Positions 24,254 to 33,563 of a stretch of DNA of 43,604 bases are shown piece after piece. This DNA comes from Photobacterium rosenbergii. Lineage in GTDB: Bacteria; Pseudomonadota; Gammaproteobacteria; Enterobacterales; Vibrionaceae. Position 1 is the stretch's first letter, and each line of letters opens with the position of its first letter. The translations under genes were made by a program, and so were the position numbers. The notes under the pieces are model-generated. The model searched no databases. It was not told the DNA's origin and worked only from the letters and a program-made list of their open reading frames with translations. The stretch lies in the NCBI RefSeq assembly GCF_003026455.1, contig NZ_PYMB01000033.1:1-43604 (forward strand). The letters run 5' to 3'.

Positions 24254-25717
24254 ATGTTACGAATCAAACAAGAAGCTTTGACTTTCGATGATGTCCTGCT
24301 GGTTCCAGCCCATTCAACCGTACTGCCTAACACTGCCGATCTGCGCACCCGCCTGACGAAAGACATTACGTTGAACATCCCTATGGTGTCTGCGTCAATG
24401 GATACCGTGACAGAAGGTCGCCTGGCAATTGCCCTTGCTCAGGAAGGCGGCATTGGTTTCATCCACAAGAACATGTCTATTGAGCAGCAAGCCAATGAAG
24501 TTCGCATGGTGAAAAAATTCGAAGCCGGTGTGGTTTCTGAGCCTGTAACCGTAAAACCTAACAATACGATTGAAGACGTGAAGCGTCTGACTATCGAGAA
24601 CGGTTTTGCTGGTTACCCTGTTGTTTCTGATACCAATGAGCTTGTTGGTATTATCACAGGCCGCGATGTTCGTTTTGTTACTGACCTTTCGCTTAAGGTT
24701 GAAGAAGTGATGACGCCAAAAGACAAATTGGCATCAGCCAAAGAGGGCGCATCACGTGAAGAAGTTGAAGCTATCATGCAGCAGTACCGTGTTGAGAAAG
24801 TACTGCTAGTCAACGATGACTTCCAGCTTCGCGGTATGATCACTGCTAAAGACTTCCAGAAAGCAGAGCGTAAGCCTAACGCTTGTAAAGATGAGCGTGG
24901 TCGTCTTCGCGTAGGTGCCGCTGTTGGTGCTGGTGCTGGTAACGAAGAGCGTGTTGCTGCTCTGGTTGAAGCTGGTGTTGACGTACTGCTTATCGACTCT
25001 TCACACGGCCACTCTGAAGGTGTGCTAGCACGTATTCGCGAAACTCGTGAAGCTTTCCCTGATCTACCTATCGTAGGTGGTAACGTGGCTACCGCTGAAG
25101 GTGCGCGTGCCCTTATCGAAGCTGGTGTAAGTACGGTGAAAGTAGGTATCGGCCCTGGCTCTATCTGTACAACCCGTATTGTTACCGGTGTAGGTGTTCC
25201 TCAGGTTACTGCGATTGCTGACGCTGTTGCTGTAGCGGACCAATACGGTATCCCAGTTATCGCTGACGGCGGTATCCGCTTCTCTGGTGATATGTGTAAA
25301 GCAATCGCTGCAGGTGCATCTTGTGTGATGGTAGGTTCAATGTTTGCAGGTACTGAAGAAGCACCGGGCGAAGTTGAGCTGTACCAAGGCCGTGCTTACA
25401 AATCTTACCGTGGTATGGGCTCACTGGGCGCTATGTCTAAAGGCTCTTCTGACCGTTACTTCCAGACAGACAACGCTGCTGACAAGCTGGTTCCGGAAGG
25501 TATCGAAGGCCGTGTGGCATACAAAGGCCACATGAAAGAGATCGTACACCAGCAAATGGGCGGCCTGCGTTCAAGCATGGGCCTAACGGGCTCGGCGACA
25601 ATCGAAGAACTTCGTACTAAAGCTGAATTTGTCCGCATCTCAGGTGCTGGCCTGAATGAGTCTCACGTACACGACGTGACGATCACTAAAGAAGCACCTA
25701 ACTACCGCTTGGGTTAA
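24254..25717 (+). CDS. guaB: inosine-5'-monophosphate dehydrogenase
   Basis: GuaB oxidises IMP to XMP with NAD, the first committed step to GMP. The 487-residue protein is a TIM barrel interrupted by two CBS domains (about residues 93-205, visible as VVSEPVTVKPNNTIEDV and VMTPKDKLASAK). The catalytic loop holds Cys305 (GSICTTRIVTG). The flap segment RYFQTDNAADKLVPEG and the C-terminal GLNESHVHDV are conserved. guaA follows after 114 bp containing a PurR box and a hairpin. Confidence 0.97.
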   Translation: MLRIKQEALTFDDVLLVPAHSTVLPNTADLRTRLTKDITLNIPMVSASMDTVTEGRLAIALAQEGGIGFIHKNMSIEQQANEVRMVKKFEAGVVSEPVTVKPNNTIEDVKRLTIENGFAGYPVVSDTNELVGIITGRDVRFVTDLSLKVEEVMTPKDKLASAKEGASREEVEAIMQQYRVEKVLLVNDDFQLRGMITAKDFQKAERKPNACKDERGRLRVGAAVGAGAGNEERVAALVEAGVDVLLIDSSHGHSEGVLARIRETREAFPDLPIVGGNVATAEGARALIEAGVSTVKVGIGPGSICTTRIVTGVGVPQVTAIADAVAVADQYGIPVIADGGIRFSGDMCKAIAAGASCVMVGSMFAGTEEAPGEVELYQGRAYKSYRGMGSLGAMSKGSSDRYFQTDNAADKLVPEGIEGRVAYKGHMKEIVHQQMGGLRSSMGLTGSATIEELRTKAEFVRISGAGLNESHVHDVTITKEAPNYRLG

Positions 25718-25742
25718 TTTTCATCAGCTGCATTAGCATCTG

Positions 25743-25778
25743 ACGAAAACGTTTGCCTAAACGCGAAACTTGTATAAG
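25743..25778 (+). promoter_or_regulatory. PurR box and candidate guaA promoter
   Basis: ACGAAAACGTTTGCCT (25743-25758) fits the PurR consensus (ANGCAANCGNTTNCNT) with one mismatch. A TATAAG -10 (25773-25778) lies 14 bp downstream of the box, so a bound repressor would cover the -35 region. guaA could thus be regulated separately from guaB. Confidence 0.6.
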
Positions 25779-25781
25779 ATC

Positions 25782-25801
25782 GGGGGCGTTTTAATGCCCC
25801 C
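25782..25801 (+). terminator. GC-rich hairpin between guaB and guaA
   Basis: GGGGGC (25782-25787) pairs with GCCCCC (25796-25801). Six T occur only 12 bases later, so it is a weak terminator or attenuator in the guaA leader. Confidence 0.4.
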
Positions 25802-25831
25802 ACCTTTCCATTATTTTTTGAGACAGCTCGA

Positions 25832-27415
25832 ATGACCACGACCACAAATATTCATGACCAGCGTATCCTGATCCTGGACTTTGGTTCCCAGTACACCCAG
25901 CTTATTGCACGTCGTATCCGTGAAATTGGTGTTTACTGTGAGCTATGGAGCTGGGACGTTGATGAAGCGGATATTCGCGACTTCAACCCTAACGGCATCA
26001 TCCTTTCCGGTGGCCCGGAAAGTGTGACTGAAGAAGGTTCACCTCGCGCACCGCAATATGTGTTCGAAGCCGGTGTGCCTGTATTTGGTGTTTGCTACGG
26101 CATGCAGACTATGGCAGAGCAGCTAGGTGGTAAAGTTGCTGGCTCTACCGAGCGTGAGTTTGGTTATGCTCAGGTCAAAGTAGTTGAGCCAACTGCTTTC
26201 TTCAAGAATATCGAAGATGCGATTGCCGACGACGGTAAAGCGCTACTAGACGTATGGATGAGCCACGGTGACAAAGTGGTAGAGATCCCGTCTGACTTCG
26301 TTAAGGTTGCTGAAACCGAGACCTGTCCTTACGCGGCAATGGCGAACGAAGAGAAGCGCTTCTACGGTGTGCAGTTCCACCCTGAGGTAACACACACTCG
26401 CCAGGGTATGCGTATTATCGAGAACTTCGTTCTTAACATCTGTGGCTGTGAGAAGCTATGGACGTCTGCCAACATCATCGACGATGCGGTTGCCCGCATC
26501 AAAGAGCAAGTGGGTGACGATGAAGTTATCCTTGGCCTATCTGGCGGTGTTGACTCATCAGTCGTTGCGATGCTTATCCACCGTGCGATTGGCGACAAAC
26601 TAACGTGTGTATTCGTCGACAACGGCCTACTTCGCCTCAACGAAGGTGAGCAGGTAATGGAAATGTTCGGTGACCACTTCGGCCTGAAGATTGTTCATGT
26701 TAAAGCAGAAGACCGTTTCCTTGCTGCCCTTGCCGGTGAAGCTGAGCCAGAAGCCAAGCGTAAGATTATCGGCCACGTATTTGTTGATGTGTTCGACGAA
26801 GAATCGAAGAAGCTGTCAAACGCGAAGTGGTTGGCACAGGGTACTATCTACCCAGATGTGATTGAATCTGCGGCTTCTAAGACGGGTAAAGCGCACGTTA
26901 TCAAGTCTCACCACAACGTAGGTGGTCTACCAGATGACATGGAAATGGGTCTGGTTGAGCCGCTAAAAGAGCTGTTCAAAGATGAAGTGCGTAAGATTGG
27001 CCTTGAGCTTGGCCTGCCTTACAACATGCTTTACCGCCACCCGTTCCCAGGTCCAGGCCTAGGCGTACGTGTACTGGGTGAAGTGAAGAAAGAGTACTGT
27101 GATTTGCTACGTCGCGCGGATGCTATCTTCATCGAAGAGCTACACAAAGCCGACCTGTACCACAAGGTTTCTCAGGCATTCACTGTTTTCCTTCCAGTTC
27201 GCTCGGTAGGTGTAATGGGTGACGGCCGTAAGTATGACTGGGTTGTATCACTGCGTGCGGTAGAGACTATCGACTTTATGACCGCGCATTGGGCACACCT
27301 GCCATACGACTTCCTAGGTAAAGTTTCTAACCGCATCATCAACGAAGTAGACGGCATCTCCCGTGTTGTTTATGACGTATCTGGTAAGCCACCAGCAACG
27401 ATCGAGTGGGAATAA
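25832..27415 (+). CDS. guaA: GMP synthase (glutamine-hydrolysing)
   Basis: GuaA aminates XMP to GMP using glutamine and ATP. The 527-residue protein has a class I glutamine amidotransferase domain (about residues 10-205) with nucleophile Cys88 (FGVCYGMQTM) and the HPEVTH histidine motif. The ATP-pyrophosphatase domain has the P-loop LGLSGGVDSSV, and the C-terminal dimerisation domain ends PPATIEWE. A terminator with no loop bases follows. Confidence 0.97.
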   Translation: MTTTTNIHDQRILILDFGSQYTQLIARRIREIGVYCELWSWDVDEADIRDFNPNGIILSGGPESVTEEGSPRAPQYVFEAGVPVFGVCYGMQTMAEQLGGKVAGSTEREFGYAQVKVVEPTAFFKNIEDAIADDGKALLDVWMSHGDKVVEIPSDFVKVAETETCPYAAMANEEKRFYGVQFHPEVTHTRQGMRIIENFVLNICGCEKLWTSANIIDDAVARIKEQVGDDEVILGLSGGVDSSVVAMLIHRAIGDKLTCVFVDNGLLRLNEGEQVMEMFGDHFGLKIVHVKAEDRFLAALAGEAEPEAKRKIIGHVFVDVFDEESKKLSNAKWLAQGTIYPDVIESAASKTGKAHVIKSHHNVGGLPDDMEMGLVEPLKELFKDEVRKIGLELGLPYNMLYRHPFPGPGLGVRVLGEVKKEYCDLLRRADAIFIEELHKADLYHKVSQAFTVFLPVRSVGVMGDGRKYDWVVSLRAVETIDFMTAHWAHLPYDFLGKVSNRIINEVDGISRVVYDVSGKPPATIEWE

Positions 27416-27921
27416 TCCTCACAGGAATATCAAGCAAGGTTTAGATACCAGCGATAGAAAGGAGCACCCATGGGTGCTCTTTTTTTTTGGCTACACTGTA
27501 GTCATGCGAAGCGGTATGTTGCTTGGTTGTGGCAATGTTTAAAAGTGCTGAAATAGTCATGAGGCTGCCCTTTTATACTGGGAGTAGCATTATCTTGCTT
27601 TTGGGTGATACCAGTGGTGTTTTTAATTGTCTGTAGGCCTTCAGGGAAGGGGATAAGAAATAATTTATATAAATGAAAGTATTGTTGTGCTTTGGGTGCG
27701 GGGTTGTAATGTGCTTGTTAGATAAATGTTTTGGATTAATATTTTATTACAATATGGTATTATGAATATTCCTGAATGCATGGTGTATCGTGCGTTTTTG
27801 TTTGAACTTTTCATTACAATTCACCGCAGAATTTTTCGTAGCAGAAAAATTGGATTGACGGCGATACAACGACAACCAAGCGCCGCAAATTTACAACATC
27901 ACTAATGACCATGGAGTTCCC
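27416..27921. other. 506-bp AT-rich region upstream of the first AbgT gene
   Basis: Apart from the guaA terminator no gene is seen. An extended -10 (TGGTATTAT, 27755-27763) is the best promoter candidate, giving a leader of about 150 bases. An 8-bp stem AATTTTTC/GAAAAATT (27830-27851) lies in that leader. Confidence 0.4.
27460..27489 (+). terminator. guaA terminator
   Basis: GAGCACCCA (27462-27470) is followed directly by its complement TGGGTGCTC (27471-27479) and a long T run. Confidence 0.85.
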
Positions 27922-29481
27922 ATGAGCAATCAAGCTGTCAATAAGACACCTAATGAATCGCCGAGTGCGATGAATAAGTTTCTTAACTTTATTGAGCGAA
28001 CAGGTAACAAGATCCCAGATCCTGCTTTGCTTTTCTTCTGGGGACTGATCCTTGTATGGGTTCTGTCTGCAGTTTTCTCTCAGTTCGAATTTGGTTTAAT
28101 TCACCCAGTTTCTGGCCAAGCAGTAGAAGTTAACAACCTACTGACCGGCGAAGCGTTCGCAAACTTCCTTGCGACTATGGTGAAGAACTTCACTGGCTTT
28201 GCACCTCTAGGTATTGTTCTTGTGGCAATGCTAGGTGTGGGTGTAGCTGAAGCATCTGGCTTCATCAACACTGGCCTTAAGAAAATGTTGAATGTGACAC
28301 CAGCTAAATTCATCACACCTGTGTTGATCCTGGTTGCTATCGTATCGCACACAGCTGCTGATGCGGGCTATGTTCTGGTTATCCCACTAGGTGGTATCAT
28401 CTTCCACGCCGCAGGCCGTCACCCTCTAGCAGGTATTGCCGCTGCATTTGCCGGTGTATCAGGTGGTTTCGCTGCAAACTTCATCCCTTCAGGTATCGAC
28501 CCTCTATTGGCAGGCTTCACTCAGGAAGCGGCACAAATTCTTGACCCTGAATATGTTGTAAATCCACTTTCAAACCTATTCTTCACTGGCCTGTCTTCAC
28601 TGCTTATCGTGAGCATTGGCTGGTACATCACTGACCGAATCATTGAGCCGCGCCTATCTCAGACGCCAATCGATGAAGATGCTGAAGAAGCACCTGACAT
28701 GGGCTCTTTCACCGAGCTAGAAAGTAAAGCTTTCTCTCGCGCGGGTTGGGCAATGATGGCGGGTATCGCTGTGCTATTCCTAGCGCTGATCCCTGAGTCT
28801 TCGCCACTGCGTTCTCCAACGGGTGAAATCACAGCTTTTGACGCGCCGGTTATGCAGTCAATCGTACCGCTTATCTTCATCCTGTTCGTGATCCCTGGTG
28901 TGGTTTACGGCCGTGTTGCCGGTACGTTCAAGGCAAGCGATGACGTTATCAAGTCTATGTCTGCGACAATGAGCAGCATGGGTAGCTTCATGGTTATGGC
29001 GTTCTTCATTGCCCAGTTCCTTGTTGCCTTCACCCAGTCGAACCTAGGTACGCTGCTTGCGCTTTCTGGCGCTCAGTTCCTACAGGCGATGAACCTACCG
29101 GGCCAGGTGACTATCGTTGGTATGATCCTGCTTACCGCTTTCGTTAACCTGCTAGTAGGTTCTGCATCTGCGAAGTGGGCACTGATCGGTCCTATCATGG
29201 TTCCGATGCTAATGGCTGTTGGTATTTCTCCTGAGTTGACTCAGGCGGCTTACCGTGTAGGTGACTCAGTATCTAACATCATTTCTCCAATGATGGTGTT
29301 CTTCCCGCTGGTTGTTGTATACATGCAGCGTTACGTGAAGAGCTCAGGTATTGGTTCCCTGGCTTCTATGATGATGCCTTACTCGATTGCGATGCTAATT
29401 GGCTGGACAGTGTTCCTATTGGTTTACTGGGCAATCGGTATCCCACTAGGTATCCAGGCTCCTTACACTTACAGCATGTAA
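27922..29481 (+). CDS. AbgT-family transporter (first copy)
   Basis: AbgT-family proteins are large inner-membrane carriers; E. coli AbgT imports p-aminobenzoyl-glutamate, and MtrF/YdaH export sulfonamides. The 519-residue product is hydrophobic throughout. Its N-terminus, FLNFIERTGNKIPDPALLFF, is the family signature. Hairpin and unwound-helix segments such as AFAGVSGGFAANFIPSGIDP and GDSVSNIISPMMVFFPLVVV match the AbgT fold. No abgA or abgB hydrolase gene is nearby, so the substrate is not shown. A second family member follows, but each has its own terminator and upstream region. Confidence 0.9.
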   Translation: MSNQAVNKTPNESPSAMNKFLNFIERTGNKIPDPALLFFWGLILVWVLSAVFSQFEFGLIHPVSGQAVEVNNLLTGEAFANFLATMVKNFTGFAPLGIVLVAMLGVGVAEASGFINTGLKKMLNVTPAKFITPVLILVAIVSHTAADAGYVLVIPLGGIIFHAAGRHPLAGIAAAFAGVSGGFAANFIPSGIDPLLAGFTQEAAQILDPEYVVNPLSNLFFTGLSSLLIVSIGWYITDRIIEPRLSQTPIDEDAEEAPDMGSFTELESKAFSRAGWAMMAGIAVLFLALIPESSPLRSPTGEITAFDAPVMQSIVPLIFILFVIPGVVYGRVAGTFKASDDVIKSMSATMSSMGSFMVMAFFIAQFLVAFTQSNLGTLLALSGAQFLQAMNLPGQVTIVGMILLTAFVNLLVGSASAKWALIGPIMVPMLMAVGISPELTQAAYRVGDSVSNIISPMMVFFPLVVVYMQRYVKSSGIGSLASMMMPYSIAMLIGWTVFLLVYWAIGIPLGIQAPYTYSM

Positions 29482-29504
29482 GCCTGACAATTACCAATAA
29501 TTTT

Positions 29505-29530
29505 AAAGCCCCGCATTGCGGGGCTTTTTT
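29505..29530 (+). terminator. terminator of the first AbgT gene
   Basis: AAAGCCCCGCA (29505-29515) pairs with TGCGGGGCTTT (29517-29527), then TTT. Confidence 0.9.
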
Positions 29531-29883
29531 ATGCTGGCAAAGCAAGTGTTTGTTATGTCCTCGTGGAATATTGTGTTGTTAAAAAGTAGAGCGGTATTGT
29601 CTATATCAATAATTACATGTTGTTTGATTGTTAATTCTGATTTTATTGCATTAATTGAAATTTAATTTTGCAAAACTTAAATGCTGTACTAACTAGATAG
29701 TACGGAGTTTGATTGTTGTTTAGTTGCTACTGTGTGGGGTTTTATTCTTTTCTTGGTCTTTAGGTTGGTTTTTTAATCTAAAAGTAAGTGTCTGCATTGG
29801 TTTTACTCAGATGAAATGATTTGTTACTTTCCTTTGAAAATACAACATCAAAAACTCAATCGGTATAGTAAGGAAGTTCGATT
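29531..29883. other. AT-rich intergenic region with a palindromic operator candidate
   Basis: No gene is seen in this 353-bp stretch. GTACTA-A-CTAG-A-TAGTAC (29686-29703) is an 18-bp palindrome broken only at two symmetrical bases, about 180 bp before the second AbgT gene. AAGGAAG just before 29884 is its ribosome binding site. Confidence 0.45.
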
Positions 29884-31440
29884 ATGAGTGAGACCATTTC
29901 AAACCCGCCTTCGCAGAAAGGCATCATCGCGTTCATTGAGCGTGCCGGTAAAAAAATCCCGGATCCTGTGATCATCTTTATGTCACTGTTCACCTTCTGT
30001 CTGGTACTGACTGCTGCTATCGGTGGCCTTCAGTTCGAAACAATGGGTGCCGACGGTGGTGCAGTTACCCATAGCATTAAAAACATGCTGGCAACCGAGA
30101 ACGTCCGCTGGATGTTTGATAATGCCCTGCTAACTAACTGGCTATCATTCGGTGGCGGTGTACTGGGTGTGATCCTGATTGTGATGCTAGGTGTAGGTAT
30201 CGCAGAAAACTCTGGTCTCCTATCAGCAGTTATCAAGAAAGTGGGCCTTCGTATTAACGATCGCTACCTACCTCTGCTAGTTATCTTCCTAGGTATCATG
30301 AGCTCAATCGCAACTGATGCTGGTTACCTGATCCTTATCCCTCTTGCTGGTCTACTTTATGCGGGTCTAGGTAAAAACCCATTGATTGGTATGGCGGCAG
30401 GCTTTGCCGGTGTATCTGCAGGCTTCAGTGCTAACCTAATCCCTGCAACGCCAGTTGACGTGATCTTGGGTGCTAACGCACGTATTTTCGCAGAATCTCA
30501 GGGTATTCCTTTTGAAACGGCGGCGGGCGAACCGATCAACCCGGCGACGATGCACTACTTCTTTATCTTTGTGTCGACCTTTATCTTGGCCGGCCTAGGT
30601 GCTTGGGTGACGACCCGTTTTGTTGCGCCTCGCCTTGAAAAAATGTCTTACCAACTACCTGAAGATCTAAACCTGGATGACTTCAAGGTAACGGATGCTG
30701 AGAACAAGGGCCTTCGTGCTGCAGGTATTGGCTTGGTACTGGCACTAGCGGCGGTTGCTGGTCTGGCGATGGGCCCTCTGGCAACTTACACGAATGAAGC
30801 TGGCCGTGAGGTAACCCCTTACCTAGATAATGTTATCCTACTGATTGCAATGGTATTTGCGGTTGTCGGTATCTTCTTTGGTGTAGCAACGGGTAAATTC
30901 AAGTCACTACAGGATGTTGTGAAGGCGATGGTTACCCAGATGAACACCATGGGCTACATCTTGGTGCTGACGTTCTTCTGTTACAACTTCCTGGCGCTAC
31001 TTGGTTTCTCTGGTCTAGGTACTTATGTGACCTACCTAGGTGCGACCTTCCTGAGTGCACTAGGCTTGCAGCAGTTCCCAATCCTACTGATCATTGGCTT
31101 TATCCTGACAACAGCGGTTATCAACCTGTTCGTAGGTGGCCTGACATCGAAGTGGATGCTGCTTGGCCCGATCTTCGTACCTATGCTGTACCAGGTAAAC
31201 CCGAATATGACCCCGGATCTTGTGACTGCGGCTTACCGTGTAGCAGATTCTTCAACCAACATCATCACACCAATGATGAGCTATGCAGGCGTTATCCTAG
31301 CCTTCATGCGTAAGTACAAGCCTGAGCTGTCGTTCGGTGATGTGATTGCGATGATGGTGCCTTACTCGGTTGCATTCCTGACGGTCTGGACCACGGTACT
31401 GGTTGCATTCTTTGCCTTCAACATTCCATTGGGCTTCTAA
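29884..31440 (+). CDS. AbgT-family transporter (second copy)
   Basis: This 518-residue membrane protein has the same family start (FIERAGKKIPDPVIIFMSLF) and the same core motifs as its neighbour (GFAGVSAGFSANLIPATPVD; DSSTNIITPMMSYAGVILAF). The central periplasmic region and many membrane spans differ, so this is an old paralogue, not a recent duplication. It has a separate leader and terminator. Substrate is unknown: it could import p-aminobenzoyl-glutamate or related peptides, or act in efflux. Confidence 0.9.
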   Translation: MSETISNPPSQKGIIAFIERAGKKIPDPVIIFMSLFTFCLVLTAAIGGLQFETMGADGGAVTHSIKNMLATENVRWMFDNALLTNWLSFGGGVLGVILIVMLGVGIAENSGLLSAVIKKVGLRINDRYLPLLVIFLGIMSSIATDAGYLILIPLAGLLYAGLGKNPLIGMAAGFAGVSAGFSANLIPATPVDVILGANARIFAESQGIPFETAAGEPINPATMHYFFIFVSTFILAGLGAWVTTRFVAPRLEKMSYQLPEDLNLDDFKVTDAENKGLRAAGIGLVLALAAVAGLAMGPLATYTNEAGREVTPYLDNVILLIAMVFAVVGIFFGVATGKFKSLQDVVKAMVTQMNTMGYILVLTFFCYNFLALLGFSGLGTYVTYLGATFLSALGLQQFPILLIIGFILTTAVINLFVGGLTSKWMLLGPIFVPMLYQVNPNMTPDLVTAAYRVADSSTNIITPMMSYAGVILAFMRKYKPELSFGDVIAMMVPYSVAFLTVWTTVLVAFFAFNIPLGF

Positions 31441-31458
31441 GCAACGACTGATTGATAT

Positions 31459-31487
31459 GAAAAACCCCGCTTCTGCGGGGTTTTTTA
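31459..31487. terminator. bidirectional terminator between the second AbgT gene and fghA
   Basis: AAAACCCCGC (31461-31470) pairs with GCGGGGTTTT (31475-31484) around TTCT. T runs are present on both strands, serving the converging genes. Confidence 0.85.
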
Positions 31488-31532
31488 TATGTGGCAAATA
31501 CCACCTTGTTCAGGGGCACTACAAACTCTCAA

Positions 31533-32375
31533 TCACAACAGGTGCTGAGCATGGAAGCGCAGGTGGTCATCGATGAAACTGGCGATGAAGTAGTAGCTGT
31601 GGTCGTAGCCTTCTTGCATACGGATCTCTAGCGGGTAATCAACACTTTGCGCCGCCTCTGCCAGAGTAGTCGGCTTGAGTTGCTCTTCAAGGAAGCCGTC
31701 TTGATCGCCTTGGTCAACAAGGGCAGGAATAGGCTGCTGGTTTTGTTTGAGAAGCTCTGTGGTGTCGTATTGTAGCCAGTTGGTTCGGTCGTCGCCTAGG
31801 TAACCCGCCAGTGCCTTTTCACCCCAAGGGCAGTTCACCGGGTTGCTGATAGGGCTGAAAGCCGACACTGAGCTATAGCGAGATGGATTGCGTAGGGCAA
31901 TCATCAAAGCGCCGTGGCCGCCCATTGAGTGGCCGCTGATCGCACGCTTGTCATTGACTGGGAAGTGCTCCTCAATCAAAGCTGGGAGTTCATTCACCAC
32001 ATAGTCGTACATTTGGTAGTGACGGTTCCAAGGAGCCTGGGTCGCATTGACATAAAAGCCTGCACCTAATCCGAAGTCATAGGCCCCTTCAGGATCATCG
32101 GGTACCCCTTCACCGCGCGGGCTGGTATCTGGGGCGACAATGGCGATGCCAAGCTCTGCTGCCAAACGCTGCGCACCGGCTTTTTGCATGAAGTTTTCAT
32201 CGGTGCAAGTAAGGCCCGATAGCCAGTAAAGCACAGGGACCTTAGCACCCTGGGCGATTTGTGGCGGCAGGAAAATTGCGAAGCGCATATCACAATTCAA
32301 CACCGATGAGTGGTGGGTATATTGCTTGTGCCAGCCGCCAAAGCTTTTGTTCCAGCTTACGTTTTCGATAGTCAT
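31533..32375 (-). CDS. fghA: S-formylglutathione hydrolase
   Basis: This esterase hydrolyses S-formylglutathione to formate and glutathione, the last step of glutathione-dependent formaldehyde detoxification. The nucleophile Ser150 lies in GHSMGG, with acid and base residues in DQGDQDGF and GYDHSYYF. Starting at MTIENVSW (32375) gives 280 residues, like E. coli FrmB/YeiG (277-278); a frame extension to 32402 would run into a hairpin. It follows frmA on the minus strand, with 57 bp between. Confidence 0.95.
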   Translation of the reverse strand: MTIENVSWNKSFGGWHKQYTHHSSVLNCDMRFAIFLPPQIAQGAKVPVLYWLSGLTCTDENFMQKAGAQRLAAELGIAIVAPDTSPRGEGVPDDPEGAYDFGLGAGFYVNATQAPWNRHYQMYDYVVNELPALIEEHFPVNDKRAISGHSMGGHGALMIALRNPSRYSSVSAFSPISNPVNCPWGEKALAGYLGDDRTNWLQYDTTELLKQNQQPIPALVDQGDQDGFLEEQLKPTTLAEAAQSVDYPLEIRMQEGYDHSYYFIASFIDDHLRFHAQHLL

Positions 32376-32401
32376 TAGCGTCTCTTTCGTTGCCAAAGTC
32401 A

Positions 32402-32423
32402 CTAGGCTCCCGTAGGAGCCTAG
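32402..32423 (-). other. intercistronic hairpin between frmA and fghA
   Basis: CTAGGCTCC (32402-32410) pairs perfectly with GGAGCCTAG (32415-32423) around CGTA. There is no T run on the minus strand, so it may protect the frmA message or reduce fghA expression rather than terminate. Confidence 0.6.
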
Positions 32424-32432
32424 TTATGCATT

Positions 32433-33563
32433 TTACTTGTCGTAGTGGATAACAGAACGGATGCTCTTGCCTTCATGCATCAGGTCGAAAGCGTTGTTAA
32501 TGTCATCTAGGCCCATGGTGTGGGTGATGAAATCATCAAGCTTGAACTCACCCGCCATGTAACGTTCTACAATTTCTGGTAGCTCAGAGCGGCCTTTCAC
32601 ACCACCAAACGCAGAGCCACGCCATACACGGCCAGTGACTAGCTGGAACGGACGGGTAGAGATTTCCTGACCTGCACCGGCCACACCGATGATTACAGAT
32701 TCCCCCCAACCTTTGTGGCAGCACTCGAGGGCAGAGCGCATCACGTTGACGTTACCGATACACTCGAATGAGAAGTCGACACCGCCGTCAGTCATTTCGA
32801 CGATCACTTCCTGGATAGGCTTGTCGTAGTCGTTCGGGTTGATGCAATCGGTCGCACCAAGCTCTTTCGCTAGGGCGTATTTGCTCTCGTTGATATCAAC
32901 ACCGATAATGCGGCTAGCACCGGCCATTGTGGCACCGATGATGGCTGAAAGGCCGATACCACCCAAGCCAAATACAGCAACCGTATCGCCTTTTTGTACT
33001 TTGGCGGTTTTCAGTACTGCACCCATGCCGGTCGTTACACCACAACCAAGCAGGCAAACTTCTTCCAGTGGTGCTTCTTTATTCACTTTCGCCAGTGAGA
33101 TTTCTGGCAGTACTGTGTACTCAGAGAATGTCGAGCAACCCATGTAGTGGAAGATTGGTTGGCCATCTTTGTAGAAACGGGTAGTGCCGTCTGGCATCAG
33201 GCCCTTGCCCTGAGTTTCGCGGATCTTCTGGCACAGGTTAGTTTTACCTGACTTACAGAATTTACATTCACCACATTCTGGGGTGTAAAGTGGGATAACA
33301 TGGTCGCCCACTTCAACACTGGTGACGCCTTCGCCTACCATTTCGACAATACCGCCGCCCTCGTGGCCAAGGATCGCCGGGAAGATCCCTTCTGGATCAT
33401 CTCCAGATAGGGTAAAGGCATCGGTGTGGCATACGCCGGTTGCGATGATGCGGACTAGCACTTCGCCTTTTTTCGGCAGCATCACATCAACTTCTTCTAC
33501 CGATAGTGGCTGGTTTGGACCCCATGCAATTGCCGCTTTGGATTTGATAAATTGCTCAGACAT
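32433..33563 (-). CDS. frmA: S-(hydroxymethyl)glutathione dehydrogenase (class III alcohol dehydrogenase)
   Basis: FrmA oxidises the glutathione adduct of formaldehyde with NAD, and can also reduce S-nitrosoglutathione. The 376-residue protein has the catalytic zinc ligand Cys45 (GVCHTDAF), His67/Glu68 (GHEGGG) and the structural zinc cysteines 97, 100, 103 and 111. The Rossmann motif FGLGGIGLSAIIGA follows. It is transcribed with fghA and away from a LysR-type gene. A minus-strand TATACT (33689-33694) may be its -10. Confidence 0.96.
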   Translation of the reverse strand: MSEQFIKSKAAIAWGPNQPLSVEEVDVMLPKKGEVLVRIIATGVCHTDAFTLSGDDPEGIFPAILGHEGGGIVEMVGEGVTSVEVGDHVIPLYTPECGECKFCKSGKTNLCQKIRETQGKGLMPDGTTRFYKDGQPIFHYMGCSTFSEYTVLPEISLAKVNKEAPLEEVCLLGCGVTTGMGAVLKTAKVQKGDTVAVFGLGGIGLSAIIGATMAGASRIIGVDINESKYALAKELGATDCINPNDYDKPIQEVIVEMTDGGVDFSFECIGNVNVMRSALECCHKGWGESVIIGVAGAGQEISTRPFQLVTGRVWRGSAFGGVKGRSELPEIVERYMAGEFKLDDFITHTMGLDDINNAFDLMHEGKSIRSVIHYDK

